Shown: positions 4,999-5,180 of the stretch, one piece after another
Numbering within the stretch: position 1 is the stretch's first letter
Layout of the letters: the number at the start of each line of letters is the position of its first letter
Assembly (NCBI GenBank): GCA_009842375.1
Contig: VYFM01000226.1
Coordinates: 1-5,180 of the forward strand
Direction of reading: 5' to 3'
Length of the DNA stretch: 5,180 bases
Origin: Candidatus Poribacteria bacterium
Lineage (GTDB): Bacteria > Poribacteria > WGA-4E > WGA-3G
Program-made: the position numbers and the translations under genes
The notes under the pieces: generated by a model
Seen by the model: the letters and a program-made list of their open reading frames with translations, nothing else
Databases searched by the model: none
What the model was told of the DNA's origin: nothing

Positions 4999-5180
4999 TT
5001 ATCCAATCCCACCTTCTCTGCAATCTCCGGCAGGCCGGTATCTCCTGAACGCATCGGCGGCAATGCTGTCCGAAATCCGCTCCGCCGCCTCCCGCACCGA
5101 ATCCTGCGCCAGATGCGCGTATCGGGCCGTGGTCTCCACCTGGCTGTGACCGAGCAGCTTCCCGATCGCCGGCAGGCTCT
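4999..5180 (-). CDS. Tyrosine recombinase / integrase, C-terminal end (truncated by window)
   Basis: The last 59 codons of a leftward gene that begins outside the window; stop TAA at 5001-4999. The visible part begins SLPAIGKLLGHSQVETTARY, which is the C-terminal box of phage-type and Xer-type tyrosine recombinases. The LGH histidine is an active-site residue and the Tyr of TTARYAHL is the nucleophile that attacks the DNA phosphate. These enzymes integrate and excise mobile elements at attachment sites. After the Tyr come about 39 residues including a helical DSVREAAERISDSIA, as is common for the tail that packs against a neighbouring subunit. GC content is about 67%, far above the rest of the window, so this gene has a different compositional history from its neighbours. 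The full length and type cannot be judged here. Confidence 0.93.
   Translation of the reverse strand, partial: SLPAIGKLLGHSQVETTARYAHLAQDSVREAAERISDSIAADAFRRYRPAGDCREGGIG

Overview
The window looks like part of a mobile or accessory island of a Gram-negative-like bacterium. It has signal-peptide proteins, Shine-Dalgarno starts and sigma70-type promoters. It has no rRNA, tRNA or housekeeping gene that I can recognise. The right edge carries the 3' end of a tyrosine recombinase gene whose base composition (about 67% GC, hand count over 5041-5180) differs sharply from the neighbouring DUF2513 gene (about 44%, hand count over 4261-4500). I cannot name the organism.

Layout, left to right. Bases 1-263 hold a possible left-truncated reading frame that overlaps a hairpin. 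Bases 264-780 hold no convincing gene. A clear leftward rho-independent terminator (781-806) closes a two-gene leftward operon (1720-865). That operon encodes a secreted protein with an internal 50-residue duplication and a Trp-rich tail, and a small exported or membrane-anchored protein. The two genes overlap by 14 bases. A divergent control region (1731-1948) follows, with a TTGACA promoter backed by phased A-tracts, a perfect palindrome over its predicted start site, an opposing promoter, and a second long palindrome in the leader of the rightward gene. That gene (1949-2470) encodes an XRE-type helix-turn-helix regulator. It meets, stop codon to stop codon (shared TTAA), a leftward gene (3675-2467) for a membrane-anchored caspase-like protease: peptidase C14 fold with His91/Cys144, then a coiled coil, then one transmembrane helix. 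Bases 3676-4216 hold no confident gene. A leftward DUF2513 gene (4570-4217), 425 bases without a gene, and the integrase end complete the window.

How the parts may work together is inference. The XRE protein is the obvious candidate regulator of the divergent exported-protein operon, and perhaps of itself. The caspase is built like a proximity-activated protease facing the cytoplasm: Asn/Leu-alternating coiled coil, then membrane anchor, with Arg residues on the cytoplasmic side. In bacteria such proteases act in several cell-suicide or defence modules. Here it sits beside a regulator, a phage-type DUF2513 gene and an integrase, with no recognised partner such as a gasdermin, NTPase sensor or TPR-CHAT. 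If there is an undescribed system here, the caspase/XRE pair plus the exported-protein operon is the best candidate.
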